Shown: piece by piece, positions 18,035-27,272 of the stretch
How positions within the stretch are numbered: the first letter of the stretch is position 1
Layout: each line of letters begins with the position of its first letter
Origin: Streptomyces sp. NBC_01481
GTDB taxonomy: Bacteria > Actinomycetota > Actinomycetes > Streptomycetales > Streptomycetaceae
Direction: 5' to 3'
DNA: 64,000 nt
Assembly (NCBI RefSeq): GCF_026339995.1
Contig: NZ_JAPEPT010000002.1
Location: forward strand, 1,183,501 to 1,247,500
Position numbers and translations under genes: made by a program
The notes under the pieces: model-generated
Database searches by the model: none
What the model was told of the DNA's origin: nothing
What the model saw: only the letters and a program-made list of their open reading frames with translations

Positions 18035-18840
18035 AGCCCCTCTGCCACCTGCTCGATCAGTTTCGCGGACTCTTCGGGATTGAGTGCCTGAGCCCGCAGA
18101 ATGCCATATTTGCCGAACAGATCTCCTAGGTCCGGCTGTTCGCTCACGAAGTACCCGCCGCGATGCCCCTCGATGTACGCGAGCTGACGCCGCTCCGCGG
18201 TCTCCAGCAGAATCATGGGCCCCGCGAGCCCGGCATGGGTCTGCCGGTCATGTGGCATGACCTGGATCTCGACATGGCGCAGTCGGCCGATTCCGAGCAC
18301 GTGGTGCAGCTGCTCCCGAAGAACCGAAGGGCCACCGAGAGGCCGGGTGAGCGCGCTCTGCTCCAGCACATAGCTGATGATGGGCGTGGGCTTGCGGTGG
18401 AAGAGATTCTGCCGTTCCAGCCGCGCCTCCACCCGCTTCTCGATCTCCTCGTCGTCCAGCGGTGGGCAGTAGTTGCAGTTGAAGACCGCTCGCGCGTACG
18501 CCTCGGTCTGCAGCGCGCCGGGGATCACATGGCTCTGGTACGAGTGGAGGGAGACAGCCTTCTTCTCCTCGGCCAGGTAGTCCTCGGTCCACGGTGGGAC
18601 ACCACTGTCCTCGAACTCCTTGCTCGCCAGCACCACGAGTGCACCTTGTGCACCCAGCACCTCGTCCGCGTCGGCGACGAACCTGCCACGGGGCTGTCGT
18701 TCTCCCCGCTCCACCATGGCCACTTGGGACTTGGAGAAACCGATGCGCCCGGCCAAAGCCTCCTGCGACAAGTCGGCTCGCTCGCGATAGAAGCGCAGTA
18801 ACGCGCCGAAGGACCTCGACCCTCGTTCACTGGTGTGCAC
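18031..18840 (-). CDS. XRE-family regulator with DUF5753 domain
   Basis: A 269-residue protein. The N-terminal Cro/C1 HTH is LSQEALAGRIGFSKSQVAMV. A C-terminal DUF5753 domain contains IPGALQTEAYARAVF, VLEQSALTRPLGGPSVLREQ and the conserved LAYIEGHRGGYF. The GTG at 18840 is chosen because GGGGAGGACGCC precedes it, although the frame stays open ten codons further to an ATG. Together with DUF397 it forms a WhiJ-like developmental or antibiotic regulatory pair. Confidence 0.88.
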   Translation of the reverse strand: MHTSERGSRSFGALLRFYRERADLSQEALAGRIGFSKSQVAMVERGERQPRGRFVADADEVLGAQGALVVLASKEFEDSGVPPWTEDYLAEEKKAVSLHSYQSHVIPGALQTEAYARAVFNCNYCPPLDDEEIEKRVEARLERQNLFHRKPTPIISYVLEQSALTRPLGGPSVLREQLHHVLGIGRLRHVEIQVMPHDRQTHAGLAGPMILLETAERRQLAYIEGHRGGYFVSEQPDLGDLFGKYGILRAQALNPEESAKLIEQVAEGL

Positions 18841-18923
18841 GGCGTCCTCCCCAAGTGCACAGACCTGCACGACCCTCGTGTGGTGCTGGTCACATTGAAC
18901 CCCGGCGCGGAATCGTCTGTTTC

Positions 18924-19322
18924 ATGAACCGAGAAACAGTCCCCTCCTGGGTACCCGCGTCCGGACATGCGCTGCGACATGCCGGTATCCACTTCGACGC
19001 CGTGCGCATCGCCGGGTTCTCCGGTGAGCAAGTCGCGTACGAACTGATGCAGTTCACTGACTTCCGCGCCGGGCCCATCATCCGTGAGGCCACTGGGGAG
19101 CGGTACATGTACTTCCTGTTGCCGCCGCAAACGGCGGGGACGTACGCGTGGCCTTCGGGTGCGCGGGCGCTCACCCGGAGCGGGCGGGGCGCTGCGTTCG
19201 TCGGGGTGCCCGCGCTGGACGGGCTGACGTGGCCGCTGGAGTGGCGGTCGCGGCCGTCAATCGAAGTTCCGTTCGTAGAACCGGAGTTGTTGCACGAGAC
19301 GGTCATGTGTGCTGTACGGTGA
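18924..19322 (+). CDS. Hypothetical protein linked to the XRE/DUF397 pair
   Basis: A 132-residue soluble protein, not recognised. It reads PSWVPASGHALRHAGIHFDA, AVRIAGFSGEQVAYELM and ERYMYFLLPPQTAGTYAWPSG. It is divergent from the XRE gene with an 83-bp gap, the same layout as the abi-like hypothetical gene normally beside WhiJ-type regulators, and so is a likely target. Its 3' end lies ~100 bp before the HTH gene. Confidence 0.6.
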   Translation: MNRETVPSWVPASGHALRHAGIHFDAVRIAGFSGEQVAYELMQFTDFRAGPIIREATGERYMYFLLPPQTAGTYAWPSGARALTRSGRGAAFVGVPALDGLTWPLEWRSRPSIEVPFVEPELLHETVMCAVR

Positions 19323-19419
19323 TCGCGTCATCACGCTCCGTAAAACGGGGCGGTCCCCGGCGGTGCGCCAACACCATCCGAGGACCTTCACCACGAGTGG
19401 AATCCAGAGGTCCACCGGG

Positions 19420-20304
19420 ATGCTCAGGCATGCTATCGCGCCCCCTCGGCGCTTCACGAAGGCTTCGCACGACGTCGTACGCCATCCAGAGCTGAGCAGC
19501 GACGCGAAGATCCTGCTCCTGTACGTGCAGGGGCTCCCCGAGTCCGACTTGGCGAGGCCGCTCAGCGAACACGCGGCGAAGCTGGGCATGAAGACCCGCG
19601 CCTACCAGCGGGCGAAGGAACTCCTCGAAACCTGTGGGTACTTGCACGTCTGGCGGTGGCAGGGAGCAGGCGGACTCTGGTCCACGGATCAGCTCCTCTC
19701 GAACGTCACCCTCACGCGTGAGGAGGCGTCCCGGCTCCGGAACGGTGTCCCGCCCGAGGAGCCGCCGAATGAGCAGCCCCCGGCGGTCGGTGAACGGGAT
19801 GAACGGATCGTCGGCACTCCTCCCAAGGAAGAAGAACGGGAGAAGAACCTTCCCCACCCACCACCCGAAGGCCAGCGGCCCGAAGTCGCTCAGGCCGAAC
19901 GGGTGTTGCTGTCGCTGCGGCACGACCACCGGGACCTGCTGCTCGGAGTACGGGAGGCCAGGAGCCTTGCGGAGCCGGCAGCGGAATGGCTCCGGTGCGG
20001 CGTCTCCGCCTCCGATTTGCGGCGGGCGCTGACAGCAGGGCTCCCGGCGGGCGGGGTTCGCTCGGCGGTGGGCTTCCTGCGGCACCGCCTTCTGCACAAG
20101 CTCCCGGCTGCACCCGAGCCCGCCGTCGCAGCGCCGCGTGGGCTGGTGATCTGTGAGGGGCCGGGGGACGACCATGTCTTCCGCCCGGTGGGGGACGAGA
20201 CCCACTGCGGCCCGTGCCGCCTCGGCGCGGCCTCCCGTCCACGTCCAAAGGCCAGAGGAGTGTCCTGGCGGACACTCCTGCAGGAAGGCGGCACCGGTGC
20301 ATAG
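19420..20304 (+). CDS. Winged-helix domain protein, replication-initiator style
   Basis: A protein of about 294 residues. The N-terminal wing-helix segment is APPRRFTKASHDVVRHPEL, then SSDAKILLLYVQGL and LGMKTRAYQRAKELLETCGY. A Pro/Glu-rich linker follows, then a helical C-terminal part with a CxxC-like HCGPC near the end. This resembles HTH_36 proteins found on Streptomyces accessory elements. The ATG at 19420 is preferred because upstream residues to 19309 overlap the previous gene and lack a ribosome site. DNA binding is inferred. Confidence 0.65.
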   Translation: MLRHAIAPPRRFTKASHDVVRHPELSSDAKILLLYVQGLPESDLARPLSEHAAKLGMKTRAYQRAKELLETCGYLHVWRWQGAGGLWSTDQLLSNVTLTREEASRLRNGVPPEEPPNEQPPAVGERDERIVGTPPKEEEREKNLPHPPPEGQRPEVAQAERVLLSLRHDHRDLLLGVREARSLAEPAAEWLRCGVSASDLRRALTAGLPAGGVRSAVGFLRHRLLHKLPAAPEPAVAAPRGLVICEGPGDDHVFRPVGDETHCGPCRLGAASRPRPKARGVSWRTLLQEGGTGA

Positions 20305-20359
20305 CGCGCCCTACGCTGCTGCCGTAGCCCGGCAGACAGTCCAGGAGAGGATCAGGGGC

Positions 20360-20701
20360 ATGGCGACATGGAGCGACATCCTGGAGGAGGCCCGGCAGGA
20401 CCTCGGCTTCACGGGGGACGTGGTACCGCGCAACCTCAAGGGGATTCGCGCGGCCCTGAAGCCCGAACGGCTCGCCGACCTGGACGCCGAACTCTCCACC
20501 CTGTCCGAGGGGGCGATCTTCGAGGCATTCCTGGACGACTGGTGGGCTCAGGCTCTCGTCGACAGTGCGTCCGGTCCGGAGGACAAGGAGCAGGCGCTCG
20601 ACTTCGCCGATCTGTCGATCTCCCTTCGCAACATGCGCTCGGGCGGCCAGGTCTACACACATGCCGAGGTCGAGGCGATGCTGAAGGACATCGCCTCATG
20701 A
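20360..20701 (+). CDS. Antitoxin of a RelE-type module (DUF6247-like)
   Basis: A 113-residue acidic protein, VPRNLKGIRAALKPERLADL and then FEAFLDDWWAQAL, resembling the small DUF6247 family that precedes RelE-like genes. The ATG follows AGGATCAGGGGC. The stop overlaps the toxin start (ATGA), as expected of a translationally coupled pair with antitoxin first. Confidence 0.7.
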   Translation: MATWSDILEEARQDLGFTGDVVPRNLKGIRAALKPERLADLDAELSTLSEGAIFEAFLDDWWAQALVDSASGPEDKEQALDFADLSISLRNMRSGGQVYTHAEVEAMLKDIAS

Positions 20702-20952
20702 GGTTCACGATCATCTGGGAGCGCAAAGCGGCGGAAGGCCTCAGGCACCTCAAGGCTCGTGACGGAGACGCGGTCCGGCCTCTGACTCAGGCGATCAACG
20801 CCCTTGCTGTGGACCCTGAGCCGCCTACGAGCAACAAACTCGGCGGAACCAATATGCGTCGGTTACGAGTTGGGCGTTACCGTGCCACGTACAGCATTGA
20901 CGGCTCCCGTGTCGCGATCAAGGTGCTGCTGGTGGGCAGTACGCCTGCCTGA
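20698..20952 (+). CDS. RelE/ParE-family toxin
   Basis: An 84-residue basic protein: MRFTIIWERKAAEGLRHL, a helical middle and a C-terminal sheet with MRRLRVGRYRATYSIDG, the RelE fold signature R-x-G-x-Y-R-x-x-Y. RelE enzymes cut mRNA on the ribosome; ParE relatives attack gyrase. RNase activity is the better guess given the Y/R spacing. The last 90 bp are overlapped tail-to-tail by the opposite SGNH hydrolase gene. Confidence 0.85.
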   Translation: MRFTIIWERKAAEGLRHLKARDGDAVRPLTQAINALAVDPEPPTSNKLGGTNMRRLRVGRYRATYSIDGSRVAIKVLLVGSTPA

Positions 20953-21654
20953 CGGTCCCGCCGTCGCCGCGTATCGCCCGCCCAGCCCCCATGCCTGGTG
21001 CATCGCCCCCGCGAACGCCGCCGCCAGTTTGTGTTCGCCCGTCGGGCCCGGGTGCGTCCCGTCGTATGTGTCCGTGTCGAGGGCGTACGACTGCGGCGGC
21101 GACGCCAGCAGGACCGGCGAGGAGGCCGTGTCCAGGTCGGCGACCGCCTTGGCCAGGAGTTCGTTGAAACGGTCGCACTCCGCCGCGAAGGGGGCGTCGG
21201 AGCGGGCCCGTATGTTGGGGATGACCGGCAGCAGGACCATCCGTACATGCGGGTTGGCCGCGCGGGCCTCGGCCATGAACTGGCGGGCGTTCAGCGCGGT
21301 TTGGGTGCTGTCCGTGTAGAAGCCGAGGTCTATCAGGCCGAGCGAGACCAGCAGGATGTCCACCCGTTCCGTGGCGACCGCCTCGCGGATGACCGGGGCC
21401 ATGTGGAGCCAGCCCTCGCCCCAGCCGGACAGATGGCGGCGGGCTTCGGCCGGGAAGGCCGGGTCGGCGTAGGTGTGGGAGACCGGCGCGTTCGCCGCCG
21501 TGTCGTAGAGCTCGGTCCGGGGGCCGACGATCTCGTACGGGCCCTCGAAGGTCGTGGCAAGGTGCTGCCACATCCGGTAGCGCCAGGTGTAGTCGCCGGC
21601 GCGTCCGATGGTCATGGAGTCGCCGACGAACATGAAACGCATGGGGGCCATCAT
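20863..21654 (-). CDS. SGNH/GDSL-family hydrolase
   Basis: A 263-residue intracellular esterase-like protein (no signal peptide). Block I is FMFVGDSMTIG with the catalytic Ser, a later block is LLVSLGLIDLGF (usual Gly/Asn positions loosely kept), and the C-terminal DGTHPGPTGEHKLA supplies Asp and His. It is shared with lipases/acylesterases such as TesA and rhamnogalacturonan acetylesterase. Alternative starts lie at 21651 and 21642. The last ~30 codons lie antisense to the RelE gene and are atypical for the fold, perhaps a run-on after loss of an earlier stop. Confidence 0.8.
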   Translation of the reverse strand: MMAPMRFMFVGDSMTIGRAGDYTWRYRMWQHLATTFEGPYEIVGPRTELYDTAANAPVSHTYADPAFPAEARRHLSGWGEGWLHMAPVIREAVATERVDILLVSLGLIDLGFYTDSTQTALNARQFMAEARAANPHVRMVLLPVIPNIRARSDAPFAAECDRFNELLAKAVADLDTASSPVLLASPPQSYALDTDTYDGTHPGPTGEHKLAAAFAGAMHQAWGLGGRYAATAGPSGRRTAHQQHLDRDTGAVNAVRGTVTPNS

Positions 21655-21741
21655 GTCCGATCAAGCCCCGCACCTGCGATGTGAGGCTGACCACGGCCGC
21701 CGGACCGGAGGCATCAAGGGTGAGGTGGCAGGCTGGGGGGC

Positions 21742-22731
21742 ATGCGTTCGCTTCCGTACGTCACCGGGGCCGCCGGAGCCGTTGCCGCGTCCTTCGCGGT
21801 CCTGGTGCTCGCCGCCGTCCCCGCGTCCGCCGACGACGACTCCGGGTTCACGATCAAGGACCCGCGCATCACGGAGTCCAGCGGGCTCGCGGCCAGCCGG
21901 GCGCACCCAGGGGTGTACTGGACGCACAACGACCAGGACGAGCCGCGCGTCTTCGCGGTCGATTCCAAGACCGGCGAGACCGTCGCGACGATCACCCTCA
22001 GCGGGGTCGGGAAGCCCCGTGACATGGAGGCCGTCTCGGTCGGCCCTGACGGGAAGGTCTACGTCGGGGACATCGGCGACAACCTCAACGGCAGCTGGGA
22101 CCACGTCTGGATCTACGCGTTCCCCGAGCCGAAGGCCCTCAAGGACATGACCGTCCGGGCGACGCAGTACACCGTCAAGTACGAGGACGGGGCACGGAAC
22201 GCCGAGGCGCTGATGGTGCATCCCACGACCGGGCGGGTCTACATCGCGTCGAAGAACGAGGACGGCGGCGGGCTGTACGAGGGGCCCGCCAAGCTCACCT
22301 CCTCGGGCACGAACACCTTCCGGCGGATCGGCGAGGTGCCCTGGGTGACCGACGGGGCCTTCTCGCCCGACGGCAGGGAACTGGTGCTGCGCTCCTACTT
22401 CAGCGCGCGCGGATACGAGTGGAACGGCGGCCGCCTCGGCGCCGACCACCGCGTGAAGGCGCCCCTTCAGGGGCAGGCCGAGTCGGTGACGTACACCCTC
22501 GACGGCAAGGCGCTGATGTTCGGCTCGGAGGGCGAGCAGAGCGACGTGAAGCGGGTCGCCCTCGGGAAGGAGTCCTCGCCGGACAGGGGCCGCACGTCGC
22601 CCTCCGAGAGCGGGAGTTCGGGCGACGGGGGCGGCAGTGGCGGGACCGGCAACTTCACGTACGGGCTGATCGCCCTCGCCGGTGGCACGGCGCTCTTCTT
22701 CGGGTTCAAGCGGCTGCTGCGGCGAGACTAG
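21742..22731 (+). CDS. Exported, membrane-anchored beta-propeller-like protein
   Basis: A 329-residue protein with an N-terminal signal peptide (AAGAVAASFAVLVLAAVPASA). Repeated blade-like segments follow (VYWTHNDQDEPRVFAVD, SVGPDGKVYVGDIGDN, RVYIASKNEDGGGLYEG, AFSPDGRELVLRSYF). A Ser/Gly-rich linker precedes a C-terminal transmembrane helix and RLLRRD tail, giving a type I surface-anchored topology. Typical of WD40/NHL-like extracellular propellers. Function unknown. Divergent from the SGNH gene. Confidence 0.8.
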   Translation: MRSLPYVTGAAGAVAASFAVLVLAAVPASADDDSGFTIKDPRITESSGLAASRAHPGVYWTHNDQDEPRVFAVDSKTGETVATITLSGVGKPRDMEAVSVGPDGKVYVGDIGDNLNGSWDHVWIYAFPEPKALKDMTVRATQYTVKYEDGARNAEALMVHPTTGRVYIASKNEDGGGLYEGPAKLTSSGTNTFRRIGEVPWVTDGAFSPDGRELVLRSYFSARGYEWNGGRLGADHRVKAPLQGQAESVTYTLDGKALMFGSEGEQSDVKRVALGKESSPDRGRTSPSESGSSGDGGGSGGTGNFTYGLIALAGGTALFFGFKRLLRRD

Positions 22732-22762
22732 ACGGGGCCGAGCGGGGGCCGGGGCGCACGGG

Positions 22763-23152
22763 CTAGAGCGGGCGCACCTCGTAGTGCAGCGTCTTGTCCC
22801 GCATCACCTTGTGCGCGATCGGGACCAGCGCGCCGTGCATGAACGGGTGCTCGTGCAGAAGCATCTTCGACGCGTGTTGGCTCTCCTCGCTGCCCGGGTC
22901 GAGCAGCCGCACCCTGGCCTTGATCGCCGGCCCGGTCGGCTTGCCGCGCGCCGTGCAGGGCGCGAGCTCGATCTCCGGGTTGTTCCGCATCCGCTTGGCC
23001 TTGCCGGACGTGGCGTAGGTGCGGACGTATGCGTGGTCGCCGTCGACGACGATGCTGACGGGGGTACCGACGGGGGTGCCGTCCTGTTTGTAGCTGGTGA
23101 GCAGAACAGCCCACTGTTTTTCGAAGGGGATGAGCCCCGGGCTCGTACTCAT
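22763..23152 (-). CDS. PPOX-class F420/flavin-dependent enzyme
   Basis: A 129-residue split-barrel protein of the pyridoxamine-phosphate-oxidase-like class: FEKQWAVLLTSYKQDGTP, VSIVVDGDHAYVRTYATSGKA, KRMRNNPEIELAPC and VRLLDP. The small size and TSGKAKRMRNNP resemble actinobacterial F420-binding PPOX families (reductases of biliverdin-, nitro- or quinone-type substrates). The ATG at 23152 carries GGAGGT upstream. The long in-frame extension to 23323 runs into the intergenic repeat and is rejected. Confidence 0.82.
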   Translation of the reverse strand: MSTSPGLIPFEKQWAVLLTSYKQDGTPVGTPVSIVVDGDHAYVRTYATSGKAKRMRNNPEIELAPCTARGKPTGPAIKARVRLLDPGSEESQHASKMLLHEHPFMHGALVPIAHKVMRDKTLHYEVRPL

Positions 23153-23200
23153 ACCTCCATGAATGCACGTTCTGCGCGCCGCGTCACGTTCGGGGGGTTC

Positions 23201-23397
23201 TTTCCCCACCCCGCCCTTTCCCGTAACCGGGGGCGCTGCCCCCGGACCCCCGCGCCTCAAACGCCGGCGGGGCTGAATGTGCGGCCGAGCCGCACATCCA
23301 GCCCGTCCGGCGATTGAGGACACGCCCGAAGGGCGTACGGGGTCTGGGGCTTGCCCCAGTTCGGGAAGGGGCGGGTAGGGGAAAGCCCGCCGCAGGC
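23201..23397. repeat. Dispersed Streptomyces intergenic repeat, copy 2
   Basis: About 197 bp with the same plan as 11832-12052: CCCACCCCGCCCTTTCCCG at the left, GCGCCTCAAACGCCGGCG, the inverted CCCGTCCGGCGATTGAGG and the right arm GGGAAGGGGCGGG. It fills the gap between two minus-strand genes, ending at the stop of the serine hydrolase gene. Confidence 0.75.
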
Positions 23398-23398
23398 G

Positions 23399-24571
23399 TC
23401 ACCGACGCAGCAGCGCGCAGATGAAGTCCTCCTGGACCGACCGGAGTTCCGCCAGCAGCTCCGGCTTGTTGTCCTTGTTCACGTGCGTGGTGATCGAGAA
23501 CGTCAGCGACCGCTCCCCGTCCGGCGTCGCCGCCATCAGCTGGGTGTAGCCGGGGAAGTTGCCCGTGTGGCCGTACACGACCCCGCACCGCGTCGTGTAG
23601 CGGAAGATCGCCAGGCCGGTGGCGTTGACGCCCGGGCCCGCCGGTTCGGAGGCGCCGGCGCGCCATTGCAGCTGCTGGTGGCGTGTCGGCTTCGAGATGA
23701 GGTCGCCGCCCGCGTAGGCGCGGATGAATCGGGTCAGGTCCCTGGGGGTGGAGACGATGCCGCCGGACGCCCAGACGCCGGACGCGCCGAGTGCTGTGCT
23801 GATGTCCTCCGGGGGGTTCGGCGGGTCGACGGCGTAGCCGTGCAGATAGGGCTTGGGGAGGCGGAAGCCCTGCGGGAGGCTGGTGTTCCGCAGGCCGAGC
23901 GGGCGGTAGACGGTCCTCCGCAGCAGCTCCTCGTACCGTCGGCCGGTCACCGCCTCGGCCATGAGCGCCACGGCGATGTTGTCCGAGTTCGAGTACCGGT
24001 ACTGCGAACCGGGAGGGAAGCCCAGCGGTTCGTCGGCCACGAAGTCGAGGAGGCGGCGGGAGTCGAAGAGGTGGTGCGGGTCTGCGGTCAGGATCGCGAG
24101 GAGTTCCGGGGACGAGGTGTAGTCCGGCAGGCCGCTGGTGTGGTTGAGCAGCTGCCGGAGCGTCACCGCGTGCCAGGCCGCGGGGAGCGCGGGCAGGCGC
24201 TCGCCGATCGTGTCGTCGAGGCCGAGCAGTCCGCGGTCGACCAGTTGCAGGGCGACGGCTCCGCTGAAGGCCTTGGCCGTGCTGGCGATGCGCATGTGGT
24301 CGGTCGGCTGCGGCCGCCGGTCGGTGCCGAGCTCGGAGACGCCGGCACGGTAGAGCTCCGTCTTGCCCCGGCGCTGCAGTACGGCGATGACTCCGGGCGG
24401 GCCGCCGGGCGCGCGGACCAGTTCCTCGATGCTTTCACGCAGTGCGTCGTTGTGACCGGTTGCGCCGGAATCCCCGGCCGCGGCGGGGGCGGACACCAGC
24501 CCGGCGAGGCAGCCGACGGCCAGCAGGACGGCGGCGGGGAGCCGCCGGATACGGAAGCGGAAACGGGCCAC
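23399..24571 (-). CDS. Secreted serine hydrolase (class C beta-lactamase / D-Ala-D-Ala carboxypeptidase fold)
   Basis: A 390-residue exported protein. The signal peptide has basic RFRFRIRR, a hydrophobic core and a cut near AAAG. Penicillin-recognising motifs appear in order: STAK (SxxK, catalytic Ser) within RIASTAKAFSG, YSN within YRYSNSDNIAV, and HTG within YGHTGNFPGY. Such enzymes hydrolyse peptidoglycan stem peptides, beta-lactams or esters; the assignment among these is open. The GTG at 24571 is preceded by CAGGAGC. Divergent from the cupin gene. Confidence 0.87.
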   Translation of the reverse strand: MARFRFRIRRLPAAVLLAVGCLAGLVSAPAAAGDSGATGHNDALRESIEELVRAPGGPPGVIAVLQRRGKTELYRAGVSELGTDRRPQPTDHMRIASTAKAFSGAVALQLVDRGLLGLDDTIGERLPALPAAWHAVTLRQLLNHTSGLPDYTSSPELLAILTADPHHLFDSRRLLDFVADEPLGFPPGSQYRYSNSDNIAVALMAEAVTGRRYEELLRRTVYRPLGLRNTSLPQGFRLPKPYLHGYAVDPPNPPEDISTALGASGVWASGGIVSTPRDLTRFIRAYAGGDLISKPTRHQQLQWRAGASEPAGPGVNATGLAIFRYTTRCGVVYGHTGNFPGYTQLMAATPDGERSLTFSITTHVNKDNKPELLAELRSVQEDFICALLRR

Positions 24572-24725
24572 AGGTATTGCTCCTGACGGTGGTGACGGTG
24601 GCGGGTGCACACCAACCAGCATCAGGAGAGGGAGACGAGCCCGCCCGCTGCGGTGGTCCATACGGCAGACAGCGCCCTCCGGTACGAAACTGGAAGGGAG
24701 CCGGGGGGCCAGTACGGGAGGAACC

Positions 24726-25091
24726 ATGACGGCAACCACGCGGGACGAGACCCCCGTCACCATCGAGGGCGGCGGCGTAGAGCTGCGCATGAAGGAAGTC
24801 GGCGGTGACATGACCGCCGCGTTCGTGAAATTCCCCAAGGGCACGGACATGGCACCGGCCGTGAAGGGCCTGCCCGGCGACATGTGCCAGTGCCCGCACT
24901 GGGGATATCTCTTCAGCGGGCGGCTGAAGATGCGGACGCCTTCGGGGGACGAGATCTACGAGGCGGGCGAGGCCTTCTACTGGCCGCCCGGTCACGTCCC
25001 GGAGGCCCTGGAGGACTGCGAGTACGTGGACTTCTCGCCGAGCAAGGAGTTCGGCGAGGTCGTCGACTACGTCAAGGCGCACATGGGCTGA
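24726..25091 (+). CDS. Cupin-fold protein
   Basis: A 121-residue single-domain cupin. The barrel contains CPHWGYLFSGRLKMRTPSG (cupin motif 1 with His) and EAGEAFYWPPGHVPEAL (motif 2, with a His in PPGH). It may bind a metal or small ligand. No enzymatic role can be assigned. ATG after GGGAGGAACC. Confidence 0.75.
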   Translation: MTATTRDETPVTIEGGGVELRMKEVGGDMTAAFVKFPKGTDMAPAVKGLPGDMCQCPHWGYLFSGRLKMRTPSGDEIYEAGEAFYWPPGHVPEALEDCEYVDFSPSKEFGEVVDYVKAHMG

Positions 25092-25116
25092 CCGGGAAGC
25101 GGGCCGGGGAACGGGA

Positions 25117-25149
25117 ACGGGCCCGGCAGCGTCACGCCGCCGGGCCCGT
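25117..25149. terminator. Bidirectional hairpin terminator
   Basis: ACGGGCCCGGC (25117-25127) and GCCGGGCCCGT (25139-25149) form a perfect 11-bp stem between the convergent cupin and serC genes. Confidence 0.8.
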
Positions 25150-25183
25150 CCCCGTACACCTCCGTAGCGCTACAGCTTCGGCG

Positions 25184-26401
<1,218 letters not shown>

Positions 26402-27079
26402 TCAGTCTTTCTCTCCTGGGGACAGCTCGTGCTCCCTTACGGACAGCTCGTGCAGATGCTCGACCAGCGCGAGCAGGACGAACTTGCTGGAGGAGTGGTC
26501 GCGGGCGTCGAACTCCACCAACGGCACCTCCGCCCCCAGCGCCAGCGCCTCGCGGATCTGCTCCTCGCTGTGCAGGGGCCCGCCGAAGTCGTTGACGGCG
26601 ACGATGAAGGGCGTGCCGTGCTGCTCCAGGCGGTCCAGCGCGTACCAGGCGTCGGGCAGCGAGCGGGTGTCGACGAGGACGACCGCGCCGAGCGTTCCCT
26701 CGAAGAGGCGATCCCACAGAAACCCGAAGCGTTCCTGGCCGGGCGTGCCGAAGAGATACAGGATGCTGCGGTCGTCGATCGTGATGCGGCCGAAGTCGAA
26801 GGCGACGGTCGTGGAGCCCTTTGCGCGGACGCGGCGGATGTCGTCGGGGGCGGGGCCGGTGCGACGGGTGTCGTCGGGGCCGGGGCTGCCGGGGCGGGTG
26901 TCGGCGAGGCCCATGACCTCCTCCGTGTGCAGCGGACGGATCTCGCTGACGGAGCGGACCATCGTCGTCTTGCCGACCCCGTAACCGCCCACGACGACGA
27001 TCTTCAGGGCGTTGACGGTCGTCCCGGCGCGCGCGGGGTGGAGCCGCGCCGGGGGGACCGACCGCGTGGCGGGGGTCAT
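26402..27079 (-). CDS. Ras-like small GTPase, CvnD-type
   Basis: A 225-residue P-loop GTPase. Walker A is GGYGVGKTTMV near residues 29-39, switch II-like is LYLFGTPGQERF, and the base-recognition region is FIVAVNDFGG. It belongs to the actinobacterial conservon GTPases (CvnD), normally encoded after a sensor kinase (CvnA), roadblock (CvnB) and DUF742 (CvnC) protein. None of these lies upstream here, so the gene is an orphan. A loop of ~25 residues rich in Arg/Gly/Pro after HTEEVMGLAD is unusual. Start ATG 27079, not certain. Confidence 0.82.
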   Translation of the reverse strand: MTPATRSVPPARLHPARAGTTVNALKIVVVGGYGVGKTTMVRSVSEIRPLHTEEVMGLADTRPGSPGPDDTRRTGPAPDDIRRVRAKGSTTVAFDFGRITIDDRSILYLFGTPGQERFGFLWDRLFEGTLGAVVLVDTRSLPDAWYALDRLEQHGTPFIVAVNDFGGPLHSEEQIREALALGAEVPLVEFDARDHSSSKFVLLALVEHLHELSVREHELSPGEKD

Positions 27080-27272
27080 CGGTTCTGCGGGGTGCCGGTC
27101 ATCGAGTGTTGCCTTCCGGGGTGGCGAGGGCGTAACTGGAGCCGCTTGTTCCCTGATCAAGTGGTGGTCACTATAGGAGAGTTGGCGATCGGACTGGGCA
27201 GTTCCTGGCGGGCTTTCCGCTCCCGCGACGGTACGCGGTGCCCGCAACCGGCAGGTTTCGTTCCGGTGTGAT

